Origin: Sporosarcina sp. P13
GTDB lineage: Bacteria; Bacillota; Bacilli; Bacillales_A; Planococcaceae
Assembly (NCBI RefSeq): GCF_002743055.1
Contig: NZ_PDYM01000020.1
Coordinates: 1 to 53,184, forward strand
DNA length: 53,184 nucleotides
Reading direction: 5' to 3'
Both the position numbers and the translations under genes were made by a program. The notes below the pieces were generated by a model, which saw nothing but the letters and a program-made list of their open reading frames with translations, was not told the origin of the DNA and did no database searches. Of the stretch, positions 41,173-50,600 are shown piece after piece; positions within the stretch are counted from its first letter, which is position 1, and each line of letters opens with the position of its first letter.

Positions 41173-41604
41173 TTATTGTTGCTCTTCTGGGACATTCACT
41201 TGGAAAGTAACGCCGAACTTGTCCTTTACTTGTCCATACAAAGGGCTCCAATCGGTCTTCTGAAGAGGCATGATTACTTGTCCTCCGTCCGCCAATGCGG
41301 CGAAGATTCCTTCAGCCCTAGCCTTTTCTTTAGGATGGATAGCCAGTTGAATCGAATTGCCTGGCTGATAAGGCATTCCTTCGTACGTATCGCTAAACAT
41401 GAGATCTGCTTCTCCAACTTTCAAGTGTGCATGCATAACGCGATCCTTCATGTCTTCCGTCAACGGATGATTTGGATCCGCCGGCATATCTCCGAAAGTC
41501 ATGATACCTATCACTTTCCCACCAAGCGCTTTCTCGTAGAAATAGACTGCTTCTTTTGTGTTACCATCAAAAAGCAAATAAGGGTTCAAACTGATTGACA
41601 TCAT
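41173..41604 (-). CDS. VOC superfamily protein, PhnB/YjdN-like
   Basis: 143 residues, beginning with the PhnB-type LNPYLLFDGNTKEAVYFYEK. HAHLKVGEADLMFSD and WSPLYGQVKDKFGVTFQVNV are the other landmarks of the family. No metal-site or substrate can be assigned with confidence. AAGGAG precedes two consecutive ATGs. It is transcribed alone. It shares fold and family with 37276-37674 but the sequences are clearly different. Confidence 0.85.
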   Translation of the reverse strand: MMSISLNPYLLFDGNTKEAVYFYEKALGGKVIGIMTFGDMPADPNHPLTEDMKDRVMHAHLKVGEADLMFSDTYEGMPYQPGNSIQLAIHPKEKARAEGIFAALADGGQVIMPLQKTDWSPLYGQVKDKFGVTFQVNVPEEQQ

Positions 41605-41826
41605 TCAACAGCTCCTTAGTTCAAATTATTTACAAAGCTTAAGTAACTTTCCAAGTGGCAGTTACCACCAACTAGTATTACATAAGCATACTTTATACTA
41701 CAGAATATACATTCGTCAAAAAGTTTGGATACTAACAACCTGTACAGGTAAATGATACCCTAATCGCCCTGGGCTACAATTTTGTAGATGGACTTTTTCA
41801 CTTGCGCAACCCTACTAGTAGAAACA

Positions 41827-41863
41827 GGCACGTACCTCGCTTGATAAAATGAGATACGTACCT
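41827..41863 (-). terminator. Terminator of pepF
   Basis: GGCACGTACCTC pairs with GAGATACGTACC with two mismatches; the minus-strand tail is TGTTTCTA. Confidence 0.5.
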
Positions 41864-41872
41864 TCTACACAT

Positions 41873-43681
41873 TTATTTCTTCAATGCATTCGTCAATTCA
41901 ATAAATTCTTCTACATCTTTTCCAACGAGCTTAATTCCAGCAACCCAGAAATCTTCTTTCGTGATGTCTACATCCAGATGTTTCTTAGCCAGGTCTTCTA
42001 CTGTCATTGATCCGGTATCCCGCAGTAAGGCAATATACTTCTCTTCAAACCCTTCCGGCTGTTTCAAGTATTCCGCGTAAATACCTAGGCTGAATAAATA
42101 ACCAAATGTATACGGGAAATTATAGAACGGTATACTATCGATAAAGAAGTGTAACTTGGCTGCCCAGAAATGTGGATGATAGGAGGATAGACTATCACCA
42201 AATGCTTCTTTTTGTGCGTTGACCATTAATTCATTCAAACGTTTTTCTGATACAATTCCTTTTGCACGTTCCGTGTAAAAGCGATCCTCAAATAAGAAGC
42301 GAGCATGAATATTTAAAAACATCGCGGTTGCGCCTTCTAATTTATTCGCGAGAAGGGATACTTTTTCTTCAGTAGATGCAGCATTTTTCACAGTTGCATC
42401 TGCAATAATGTTTTCAGCGAACGTACTGGCTGTTTCCGCCACATTCATGGCATAGTTACGGTTCAATTCCGGTAAATCCTTCATTACGTAACTATGAAAC
42501 GCATGGCCCAATTCATGTGCTAATGTACTCGTATCATTTGGTGAACCCGTGAACGTCATGAAAATACGTGACTCTTCAAATTCCGGTAAGCTTGTGCAAT
42601 ACCCACCTGGACGTTTATTTGGGCGATCTTCTGCCTCCACCCAGCGGTTTTCCAGCGCATGTTTTGTAAAGTCCGTCAGTTTCGGACCAAATGACGAGAA
42701 GTGCTCAATGACAAAATCACAGGCCTCATCATAGGTGAATCGTGTAGGTTTTGTTTCACCTACTGCAACGGGCCCAGCAACATCTTGCCATCCTAACTGA
42801 TCCATACCGAATAAATCTGCTTTTTGTGCCAAATAATCAATAAATGTTTGTTTCTGTGCGTCCACTGCAGACCACATCGCAGTAAGTGTCTTCTCCGTCA
42901 TGCGGTTGTATTCGAGCGGTTCTTCTAAATGACCTTCTCTTCCGTGAGCTTGTTGTAATGTTAAGCGATAACCAGCTAAATGATTCAGGATGTCTGCGAA
43001 GATCGGCCCGTTTTTCGACCATGTTTTTTCCCAGTTTTCAAAAAGTTCCGCACGCACCGCTACATCAGGATCAGCGTACATTTTGTTCATCGCTTGCCCG
43101 ACAGATAGCTCAGTCGTTTTGCCGTCTTGAGCTGTAAAGGGAACCGTCATGACGGAGACGACTGTATCATATAAATCGCTCCATGCTGCGATGCCGTCTT
43201 TATTTAATGTAGCAATTAGTTTCTCTTCCTCTTCAGATAAAAGTCGTTTGCCTTGTTCACGTGTCTCATCTAATGAAAAACTGATTTTTGTAAAAGCATC
43301 CTGTTGCAAGAGTGTGTTCCATTTCTCATCTGGGATCGCTACCAGTTTTTTAGTGAAGATCGTTGATAGTTGCTGGATTTCACTCCATAATTCCATCACT
43401 TGACCTTTGACAACGCTTGCATGTTCATCGTCCATGAAGGCGTCATGCCACATATTGATAAATGTACCTACCTGACCTAGACCTTTACCAATTACTTCTT
43501 GTTGCGATAATATTCCTTGCAAGTTAGAAGCATCGTTAGCTGGATCGCTATTCCACGCCTGTAACTGATCTGCATACCGTTTAATCTCTTCTTTTATAGA
43601 CGTAATTTTGGTCTGTACTTCTTTTGAGTTTGTTCCACCTGTAAATATACTCTCTAAATCCCATGTATTGTTATATTTCAT
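41873..43681 (-). CDS. pepF: Oligoendopeptidase F (M3 family)
   Basis: 602 residues, cytoplasmic zinc metallopeptidase that cuts short peptides. The HEXXH zinc site is His389, Glu390 and His393 in TLAHELGHAFHSY, with the third ligand Glu in the following NVAETASTFAENI helix. The N-terminal helical domain and the C-terminal FPYTFGYLFSLGIY segment match PepF. Length is typical (about 600). GGAGAGTGACG lies upstream of the ATG. It resembles B. subtilis YjbG/PepF. Confidence 0.95.
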   Translation of the reverse strand: MKYNNTWDLESIFTGGTNSKEVQTKITSIKEEIKRYADQLQAWNSDPANDASNLQGILSQQEVIGKGLGQVGTFINMWHDAFMDDEHASVVKGQVMELWSEIQQLSTIFTKKLVAIPDEKWNTLLQQDAFTKISFSLDETREQGKRLLSEEEEKLIATLNKDGIAAWSDLYDTVVSVMTVPFTAQDGKTTELSVGQAMNKMYADPDVAVRAELFENWEKTWSKNGPIFADILNHLAGYRLTLQQAHGREGHLEEPLEYNRMTEKTLTAMWSAVDAQKQTFIDYLAQKADLFGMDQLGWQDVAGPVAVGETKPTRFTYDEACDFVIEHFSSFGPKLTDFTKHALENRWVEAEDRPNKRPGGYCTSLPEFEESRIFMTFTGSPNDTSTLAHELGHAFHSYVMKDLPELNRNYAMNVAETASTFAENIIADATVKNAASTEEKVSLLANKLEGATAMFLNIHARFLFEDRFYTERAKGIVSEKRLNELMVNAQKEAFGDSLSSYHPHFWAAKLHFFIDSIPFYNFPYTFGYLFSLGIYAEYLKQPEGFEEKYIALLRDTGSMTVEDLAKKHLDVDITKEDFWVAGIKLVGKDVEEFIELTNALKK

Positions 43682-43824
43682 ATTGCGTCACTCTCCTAAT
43701 GTATCTTCTGTTATAGGGTGTGCCAAACAGAGATGGCGTATTCTTTTCATCAAAAATATATGACTTTAAGTAAAATTCTTCAAGTAGTTAAGTAAGTGAC
43801 GCGATAATTCTTTCTGTGCGTTAC

Positions 43825-45702
43825 TTAAGAATAAAACTGCCATGTGATTAGTAAAAAGATTAATATACTAATAGTAACGATGGATAGAAGATAAATAGCC
43901 CTCTGGAATTTCGTTAGTGCTGCCTTTTTCCAATTAATTAGAACGAAAATAATAAAAATAACACTTACAATCGTTAACACATAATTAGCCACTAGTTGTG
44001 GGAATACTTCAATATATCCTCGATCACTAGTACTCAACATTCTACTTACTAATAAAATAATATTTACGATAAAAGCTGTACCAACAATATTTAGTAGGTA
44101 AATCCATTTTTTTATTTTTACAGAAGGTTTTCTTCTTCTTCGATTCAACATACCGATTATGAGTAAAACGAATGGGGAAACAATAAAGTATATTACACAA
44201 TAAATGAATAATACAGCACTTATTGTTAACCAAGATCTACTTTTATCCATAGGGAGATAATCTGTAATCGCTGTGGAAATTTGTTTCACTTCTCCATCCT
44301 CTATTGAAAAATGAAGAACATTTGTCAGAATAAACATAGGACTACCAGTTGTCATTTTATAGACGTTTGGATGTATTTGGACGTAATTAGCTTTCATACC
44401 TGCCAAACTCACTTCAATTTCATTCGCATTGAGTGATTTCACTGTAAGTGGTAGTAAATAGTAATATAAATTTAAGAAGCCACTTTTCATTCTGCGAGTA
44501 GTAAGATACGTTCCTTCTGTTAGTTGTGCGTTTGGTAAGTCCGCCAATTTCACTTCTTCATCTAACTCTTTCTCGCCAACCAATTCCTTCGTCAGCCCAT
44601 AGGATATATCCATCTCTGAGGCTTGATTCGTTACTATGATTACTGCAAATTTTTCTTCTGGGACGATATGAAAATTGCTTGTAAAGGAAACTGTATTTCC
44701 ACCATGTGTGAATCCTTTAAACTTTCCATCATACTCCCAAAAACCATGTGCGATACCAGGGACATTTTCATTCACCGCATAACTTTGCGAAAGCATTGTA
44801 TCTAACGTATTTTCATCCGTAAACAAAACGTTTTCAGTATCGGATTGCGGCATAAGTGCCATGGCAAACGCAGCTAAATCTTGTGCTGTTCCATTTATTC
44901 CACCGCTTGGATACATGGACATATAGTACGGTGTCGATCGTTTGAAATTCCCTTCTTCAATAAGCTCATATCCATGTACTTTGTTTTTTGTTATTTGCTC
45001 ATTTCTCCCTAAAGACAAATAGGCAGTTGAATCTAGAATACCTAATTTTTGAAATATATGTTCATCAACATATTCATTAAAGTCTTGTTCTGTAAGTAAT
45101 TGAACGATATATGCAGCTAAGGATGTTGAATAATTTGAATAAGCAACGACTGTACCTGGACGATATACTTGGTTTGGCTCGGCAATTTTCAATCCTTCTT
45201 CTAAAGACTTTACAGAGTATTCGGTAGCATATCCCAAATCAAAAATATTTTCCTCAAATCCCGCCGTGTGATTCATTAAATCCAACATAGTGATCGGTAC
45301 ATCATATGTTAGCTTTGTTAAAAATCCTTGCGGTAAATAGTTGTTTATATTTTCATCTAAATCGATTTTTCCTTGTTCGACTAATTGCATGACAGACACC
45401 CAAACAAACAATTTACTAACTGAACCCCACTCAAAAACAGCAGTATGAGCATCTAGTTTAATTTGGTTTTCAATATCTGCGTAACCATATCCTTTTGATA
45501 AAACCACTTGATTATCTTTCAAAATCACAATCCCTGCACCCGCAGTTGTTTCACCAATATACTCATCTACATAATCGTCTACGAAACGTTCTACATCGGA
45601 TAATGAAATTCCAGATGGTGTTGTAAGTTCATTGGCGTAATTTGTTTCGGTAAAAAACAAAGATAAAGCTAGTAGTAATAAAACGGCAACATTTTTATTC
45701 AT
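43825..45702 (-). CDS. Membrane-anchored serine hydrolase, beta-lactamase/PBP-like
   Basis: 625 residues: a signal peptide (about 1-23), an extracellular class C beta-lactamase-like domain (about 30-370), a linker domain, and four C-terminal membrane segments from about 490 to 624. The active-site Ser94-x-x-Lys97 (EWGSVSKLFV) and Tyr188-Ser-Asn190 (AYSNYS) are intact, and GFTHGGNT supplies the third motif. Such proteins are esterases, peptidases or resistance-like enzymes, and no substrate is evident. AAAGGGGA precedes the ATG. A terminator-like hairpin sits just upstream of the ribosome site. Confidence 0.88.
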   Translation of the reverse strand: MNKNVAVLLLLALSLFFTETNYANELTTPSGISLSDVERFVDDYVDEYIGETTAGAGIVILKDNQVVLSKGYGYADIENQIKLDAHTAVFEWGSVSKLFVWVSVMQLVEQGKIDLDENINNYLPQGFLTKLTYDVPITMLDLMNHTAGFEENIFDLGYATEYSVKSLEEGLKIAEPNQVYRPGTVVAYSNYSTSLAAYIVQLLTEQDFNEYVDEHIFQKLGILDSTAYLSLGRNEQITKNKVHGYELIEEGNFKRSTPYYMSMYPSGGINGTAQDLAAFAMALMPQSDTENVLFTDENTLDTMLSQSYAVNENVPGIAHGFWEYDGKFKGFTHGGNTVSFTSNFHIVPEEKFAVIIVTNQASEMDISYGLTKELVGEKELDEEVKLADLPNAQLTEGTYLTTRRMKSGFLNLYYYLLPLTVKSLNANEIEVSLAGMKANYVQIHPNVYKMTTGSPMFILTNVLHFSIEDGEVKQISTAITDYLPMDKSRSWLTISAVLFIYCVIYFIVSPFVLLIIGMLNRRRRKPSVKIKKWIYLLNIVGTAFIVNIILLVSRMLSTSDRGYIEVFPQLVANYVLTIVSVIFIIFVLINWKKAALTKFQRAIYLLSIVTISILIFLLITWQFYS

Positions 45703-45722
45703 GTAGCATCCCCTTTATAAAA

Positions 45723-45754
45723 GGAGACACAATTCAACTGTGAATTGTGCCTCC
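45723..45754 (-). promoter_or_regulatory. Leader hairpin before the serine hydrolase gene, terminator or attenuator
   Basis: GGAG-a-CACAATTC pairs with GAATTGTG-c-CTCC. On the minus strand it is followed by TTTTATAAAGGGG, which includes the serine hydrolase ribosome site. It could end transcripts of the pseudogene upstream, or act as a leader attenuator, since there is no room for a promoter after it. Confidence 0.5.
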
Positions 45755-45869
45755 ATTTTACTTGCTATTTACTATTTTCTCTCCATCAACTGTACGACTA
45801 GCTGATCTTTTGAAATACGCTAGTTTAATAATACAAACGACAGCGGTGTTTCGAAGGAGTTTCTCCAGT

Positions 45870-46401
45870 TTATTTAAAATCTGGCACAACTTCAGCACGT
45901 TCACTTTCATCAATAGTATATTCTATGCCATATTGATAAATATCTAATGTTATTTCTTTCATCCAGACAATCGAGCCAAGTAGCTTATTTGTTTCTGCAA
46001 ATAAATACGTCTCAAATTCAAGAATGAAGAGGGATTTGTAAAAATCACCTTTTTTCCACAAACGTTCTATTTTCTAATTTGAGATCATTAGATATATCGA
46101 TTGTTCCAATCTTTAATAATTCTTCAAATTCATTAGCTGAAACTGGCTTCGAAAATAAATATCCTTGAATAATCTTACAGCCCAGTTGCTTTAAAATATA
46201 AGCACCTACCAAAGCCTCTTCCACAATCCCTCTAAATTTCGCCTCTGATTCCAGTAAGCTATTTTCAACTTTCCGAGTTTCAGATTGATCTTTTATAATT
46301 CCCAAAACACCGGTTACCTTCCCCTTTACAATCGTAGGAATCAGTAAAATGTATCTATATCTATATTTATCATCAATACATTCCTTTCTTTTGAATGCCA
46401 C
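45870..46401 (-). pseudogene. Decayed PAS-(GGDEF)-EAL-PilZ-like signalling protein
   Basis: Two overlapping frames. The upstream frame (46401-46045) has the end of a PAS domain (LGIIKDQSETRKVENSLLES) and the start of another PAS (EAKFRGIVEEALVGAYIL). It then jumps straight to the end of an EAL domain (LGCKIIQGYLFSKPVSANEF); the whole GGDEF and most of EAL are missing. At a run of six A near 46050 the frame shifts into a second frame (to 45870) with a PilZ-like C-half (LGSIVWMKEITLDIYQYGIE). Intact relatives in Bacillales are large c-di-GMP turnover proteins. Domain reading is by eye. Confidence 0.65.
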
Positions 46402-46496
46402 TTATGTAGTTCAGATAATTTTAATAATTAACTAATATCTATTATCTTACCATATAATTTTCCAAAAGATTAACATGTATAGGCACATTCGATACC

Positions 46497-46901
46497 TTAT
46501 TTTACAGACTGTTGTCTATATGATTTTATTTCCTTTACTTTTCCAGACCTTGCAGCATTGGAAAACGTATATACATCACAGAAATCAATAATTGTATTTG
46601 GCCCTAATGAAATCACACCATTAATTGAAGCAAATTTTCCATGCGTTAACACTTGATAAATTTCAAGGCACTCAATGGTATTTGTTTCATCCTGTACACT
46701 GGCAAGTACTGAACATAGTCCCTCCACTTTTTTATTTTCCTGTAATTGATACCATATTATAGATTCAGCTGCATAGTCCGTAATGATTTCAAGTTGTTGC
46801 TTTAGTATAGCTACGGTGAAATCAATGACTAGTTGCTTCCTTGGGGCATTGTCAGATCCTTTTGGAACGATTAATTTCATCTCGTTTTTGGAACGATTCA
46901 T
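46497..46901 (-). CDS. NTF2-like/SnoaL-type protein
   Basis: 134 residues in the cone-shaped NTF2-like fold, as suggested by RKQLVIDFTVAILKQQLEII, AAESIIWYQLQENKKVEG, LTHGKFASINGVISL and DFCDVYTFSNAARSGKVKEI. Family members include small hydrolases, isomerases and ligand-binding proteins; no catalytic residues can be named here. ATG 46901 is nine bases after GGGAG; TTG 46910 is too close to it. It lies upstream of the pseudogene on the same strand, separated by 95 bases. Confidence 0.75.
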   Translation of the reverse strand: MNRSKNEMKLIVPKGSDNAPRKQLVIDFTVAILKQQLEIITDYAAESIIWYQLQENKKVEGLCSVLASVQDETNTIECLEIYQVLTHGKFASINGVISLGPNTIIDFCDVYTFSNAARSGKVKEIKSYRQQSVK

Positions 46902-47041
46902 TTCATTCAACTCCCTATGAAATTACATATAGTAGGTATACTGTTAATCATTTACTAGATAAGCTTAACCTATGATTCTTTTGCAATCAAACTAATATTA
47001 ATCACATTCCTTTATACTCCCCACTATATTTCACCATAAGA

Positions 47042-47087
47042 AAACACCCCATAAGTTAGATTGTGTAACTCTAACTTTCGGGGTGCA
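47042..47087 (-). terminator. Terminator of the ccdA-ccdC operon
   Basis: CACCCC..AAGTTAGA pairs with TCTAACTTtc..GGGGTG, a long stem; the minus-strand tail is TTTTCTTA. Confidence 0.8.
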
Positions 47088-47108
47088 TACCAGATGTTAA
47101 TTCTAGTA

Positions 47109-47627
47109 TTACTTACTATATTGGTTCTCCAGTCGCTTATACTTCATAAGCATCCCAATCCGCCACGGCAAAATCATCGAAAACGCAAGAATGAAGAACA
47201 TCCCGCCAAGTTCTCCGACATCAATCGTATTACTTAAGACGATCTTGCCGAGCAGCCGAATGACGAGCAGCCCCAGTAAAATCACGAGAAAAGCTTTTGA
47301 CTTCTTCAAATAAATGCCGTCTTCCTTCATTTCAAACCGCGTCGTATAAATCAAGAATGTGGAGAATATAAGACCGACAAGACTCGCTTCTGCTACTTGT
47401 GTCCACGGTACTTGAAATTCATCAAACAAGAACATGAACATACCCGTTGACATAAATAGTGGCGGCAGAATAATCTTCCTTGCCTGGATTGGCTTATTCG
47501 CTGCCTTCGCTCGCATCGTATAGACAATCGTCGTCATCACAACGAAAACGACTGTAGAAGCGATGATTAAGTAGATTGGTGGAATACTATTGAATATATA
47601 ATCGACTAATTGTTGTAACTTAAGCAT
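47109..47627 (-). CDS. ccdC: Cytochrome c biogenesis membrane protein CcdC
   Basis: 172 residues with about five membrane segments. The conserved block KPIQARKIILPPLFMSTGMF after the first segment and MKEDGIYLKKSKAFLVIL identify CcdC (YneJ-like). In B. subtilis it lies in the ccdA-yneI-ccdC cluster and is linked to cytochrome c maturation, though its exact role is unclear. It overlaps the upstream thioredoxin-like gene by eight bases and has GGGGG upstream of its ATG. Confidence 0.85.
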   Translation of the reverse strand: MLKLQQLVDYIFNSIPPIYLIIASTVVFVVMTTIVYTMRAKAANKPIQARKIILPPLFMSTGMFMFLFDEFQVPWTQVAEASLVGLIFSTFLIYTTRFEMKEDGIYLKKSKAFLVILLGLLVIRLLGKIVLSNTIDVGELGGMFFILAFSMILPWRIGMLMKYKRLENQYSK

Positions 47628-47952
47628 TTTCTACGTTCCCCCACTGAACCAATTCCTCCATGCGCTTTTTCAAATCATTCATCGGAACAATTCTAGCGAA
47701 ACGAGCAAGTTCCTTTTTGTCGTGGAATAACAACACGACAGGCGCTGTGAATAGCGCAAGTTGTCCTGCGATTTCAGGTACTGCGGATGCATTGACTCGA
47801 TAAAACGGAAACGGGTACTCACTTTCAAGTGCCGCCACTTGCGGATAAAGTCCTTCACACACCGAACAATGGTCCGCTTTTACAAACAATACTAACTGCG
47901 TGGAAGCTTCAAGTAGTTCTTGCCACTCGTCAAAAGAAGTAATTTCCTGCAT
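47620..47952 (-). CDS. Thioredoxin-like protein with CSVC motif
   Basis: 110 residues, thioredoxin fold without a signal peptide. The redox pair is Cys29 and Cys32 in KADHCSVCEG, and the cis-Pro loop reads LFTAPVVLLFH. GAGAGGTG precedes ATG 47952; the codon at 47985 is further upstream in the same frame. It sits between ccdA and ccdC, where B. subtilis has a response-regulator-like gene (yneI), so it may exchange electrons with CcdA. Confidence 0.82.
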   Translation of the reverse strand: MQEITSFDEWQELLEASTQLVLFVKADHCSVCEGLYPQVAALESEYPFPFYRVNASAVPEIAGQLALFTAPVVLLFHDKKELARFARIVPMNDLKKRMEELVQWGNVENA

Positions 47953-47984
47953 TGTACACCTCTCTCCCGCATTCACTGCTTTCA

Positions 47985-48698
47985 TTAGAATCCTTGGAAA
48001 TCTCCGAAGATCGGGCTCAGTAAACTAGTCAAAAACACCATACCGTCAAAGAACAACAGAATACCGAATGCAATCATTAAATAGCCACCGACTTTCGTGA
48101 TGGTCATACTATGTTTGCGGATCCAACTGATTCTTGTGACAAAGAAGGACAAGAAGAAGAAAGGAATCGCAAAACCGAGTACATACAGCATCATATACAG
48201 CATACTAGACGCTGGATTGGTTGCGGCGAGATAAATGATTGCGCCGATAATGGGGCCCATACATGGCTGCCAACCTGCTGCAAACGCCAAGCCGATCAGT
48301 GCAGTACCGAAATAGCCCGCTGGACGATTTTTAAATTGAAGCTTTCTCTCTTTCATCAAAAACTCTGGTTTAAATAATCCGATCGTCATCAATCCGAAAA
48401 GTACGATGAAAATTGCGCCCAATTGACGGATCAAGTCTTGATACTGTAAAAAGATCGAACCGATAAACGACGTACTGAATCCCAAAATAACAAATACGAC
48501 TGAAAATCCTAGTAAAAAGAACAGCGTATGTAAAATACCCGTGCGGCCCATTCCTTTTGATTTGTCCCCAAGATCATCGAGTGACATGCCGGTAATATAC
48601 GATATAAAGGCCGGGTATAGCGGTAATACGCAAGGAGAAATGAAACTTAGAAAACCTGCTCCAAACGCGAATAAAATATTTACATCCGTCCCCAACAA
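47985..48698 (-). CDS. ccdA: Cytochrome c biogenesis thiol transporter CcdA
   Basis: 237 residues with six membrane helices. It passes reducing equivalents across the membrane for cytochrome c heme attachment. The two redox cysteines are Cys23 (ISPCVLPLYPA) and the one in AAGWQPCMGPIIGA (about residue 145). TTG start after AAGGAGGA. First gene of an apparent ccdA-thioredoxin-ccdC operon; the gene after it begins 32 bases downstream. Confidence 0.93.
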   Translation of the reverse strand: MLGTDVNILFAFGAGFLSFISPCVLPLYPAFISYITGMSLDDLGDKSKGMGRTGILHTLFFLLGFSVVFVILGFSTSFIGSIFLQYQDLIRQLGAIFIVLFGLMTIGLFKPEFLMKERKLQFKNRPAGYFGTALIGLAFAAGWQPCMGPIIGAIIYLAATNPASSMLYMMLYVLGFAIPFFFLSFFVTRISWIRKHSMTITKVGGYLMIAFGILLFFDGMVFLTSLLSPIFGDFQGF

Positions 48699-48821
48699 AA
48701 TTCCTCCTTCAACTTCAGGAATAGTAGAAAGCTGACGAGTTTGCCAGCGTTCCCACTCTATCGTACCAAACCGAAGGACAGATTACGCATCATTTGTTTG
48801 TGACATCTTTTTGACGGTACA

Positions 48822-50600
48822 TCAAGTAGTTTCTTGTTTGCCATTTTGCAATTCATACATCGTGTGATACAAGCCTTTTTGCGCCAATAACTCCCCATGC
48901 GTTCCGCGTTCAACGATTTCGCCACGATGAAGTACGAGAATTAATTCGGCATCTTGAATCGTACTCAAACGGTGCGCAATCGCAATTGTCGTTCGACCTT
49001 GCCGCATTTTCGCTAGACTCGTTTGAATAGCTACTTCCGTTTCTGTATCAATATTCGCTGTCGCTTCATCCAGAACGAGCACTTTCGGATTCATCGCAAT
49101 CGTTCGCGCAAATGCAAGTAACTGACGCTGACCACTTGATAATGTAGACCCTCGTTCGGTCACTTTTTGCTCATAACCTTTTGGGAGTTCATTGATGAAA
49201 TGATCGGCTTGTACGAATTCTGCTGCCGCTCGTATATCTTCATCGGTCAATTTGTCGTTATGCAGTCGGATATTACTCGCGATATCGCCATAGAACATGA
49301 ACGGATCTTGTAGCACCAATCCGACTTTCGCACGCAACTCTTCTATTGGATAGTCTTTCAGCGACACACCATCGATTAAGATTTCGCCCCGCTCGTATTC
49401 ATAGAAGCGCATAAATAAGTTGATAATCGAACTCTTCCCGCTACCTGTATGACCGACAAGCGCAACAGTTTCGCCCGCATTTGCTTTGAATGAAATATCT
49501 TTCAATACATCATGTTTGCCGTCATAACTAAACGTCACATTACGGAATTCAATTGTTCCATTCGTAATTTTCTTCGTAGCGTTCGCAGTTTGCGTAGGTT
49601 CTAGTTCTGTATCATCAATCAATGCAAACACGCGTGACGCCGAAACAATTGCTTGCTGGAAAATCGATAATCGCGCCATCACTTGTTGGACCGGCTGGAA
49701 TAGGCGACGCAACAACGTAGTGAACGCATAGATGACCCCGACATCCACTGGCTGTGCAAGTGATACCAACCCAAAGTAACTAAGTACTGAAACAATCGCG
49801 ACTGTATAAAGTAAATCGATTAACGGAGTAAGTAATAACGTATCGAACTTAATATTACGCATGCCTGCGCGATAATGACCTTCATTGACCTCTATAAATT
49901 CATCGGACAGTCGTTTTTCCTGACGAAACGCTTGAATCATTCCCATACCAGAGAGTGATTCTGAGATTTTTGCGTTCAACTGACTCAATCGTTCCCGTAT
50001 ATCCTGATAAAATTCCGAGCTGTAATGACGATACACAGCGACCACGAGTAAAAATACCGGTAGTAAGATCAATGTATACAGCGCAAGTTTCGGATCCAGT
50101 GTGAACAACGCAATATAGACACCAATCAATCCGAAAATCGCTTGTAGAAATGTGGACGCCACACTGACGAACATTTCCTTAATCGACTCCGTATCATTTG
50201 TTACTCGCGAGACAACCCCACCCGCAGGCGTCTGATCAAAATAACGCAATCCTAGCTTCTGCACTTTCGTAAAGACATCAATCCGGATTTGTTGGATGAT
50301 TGCTAGTGCGAGCTTTTGGAAACGCAACGTTTGAAAATAGGAAGCGATCATATTGACGAGTTGCAGTGCAATATACATACCTGCCAGCAACCATAGCGGC
50401 TTCATTGGAAACTCCAGCGGTACGACATAGTTATCGATAAATGTTTGTATGACTAACGGACTGACTACAGTAGCCGTCACCGTTAATAGAAGCAAGACAA
50501 TCGCAAGTAACGCACTGCCTTTAAATGGCAGGATATAACGCGCTAAACGCACAAACGTCTTCCATTGATCTTTAGCAGACATGTCTTGTTGCTTATTCAT
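48822..50600 (-). CDS. yheH: Multidrug ABC exporter half-transporter, BmrD/YheH-like
   Basis: 592 residues: six membrane helices (about 25-320) followed by an ABC ATPase domain. Walker A GHTGSGKSS, signature LSSGQRQLLAFAR and Walker B VLVLDEATANID are all canonical, with the catalytic Glu present. This is the active ATPase half of a heterodimeric exporter. ATG 50600 is eight bases after AAGGAGG; the frame also has an ATG at 50633. It overlaps the previous gene by eight bases. It is shorter than BmrD (673 residues) and closer in length to YfiC. Confidence 0.9.
   Translation of the reverse strand: MNKQQDMSAKDQWKTFVRLARYILPFKGSALLAIVLLLLTVTATVVSPLVIQTFIDNYVVPLEFPMKPLWLLAGMYIALQLVNMIASYFQTLRFQKLALAIIQQIRIDVFTKVQKLGLRYFDQTPAGGVVSRVTNDTESIKEMFVSVASTFLQAIFGLIGVYIALFTLDPKLALYTLILLPVFLLVVAVYRHYSSEFYQDIRERLSQLNAKISESLSGMGMIQAFRQEKRLSDEFIEVNEGHYRAGMRNIKFDTLLLTPLIDLLYTVAIVSVLSYFGLVSLAQPVDVGVIYAFTTLLRRLFQPVQQVMARLSIFQQAIVSASRVFALIDDTELEPTQTANATKKITNGTIEFRNVTFSYDGKHDVLKDISFKANAGETVALVGHTGSGKSSIINLFMRFYEYERGEILIDGVSLKDYPIEELRAKVGLVLQDPFMFYGDIASNIRLHNDKLTDEDIRAAAEFVQADHFINELPKGYEQKVTERGSTLSSGQRQLLAFARTIAMNPKVLVLDEATANIDTETEVAIQTSLAKMRQGRTTIAIAHRLSTIQDAELILVLHRGEIVERGTHGELLAQKGLYHTMYELQNGKQETT

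Noticed and set aside
46045..46401. A possible short functional PAS protein
   Set aside because: The frame passes directly from PAS into the end of an EAL domain and continues in another frame into a PilZ-like tail, so decay is more likely than a designed small protein.
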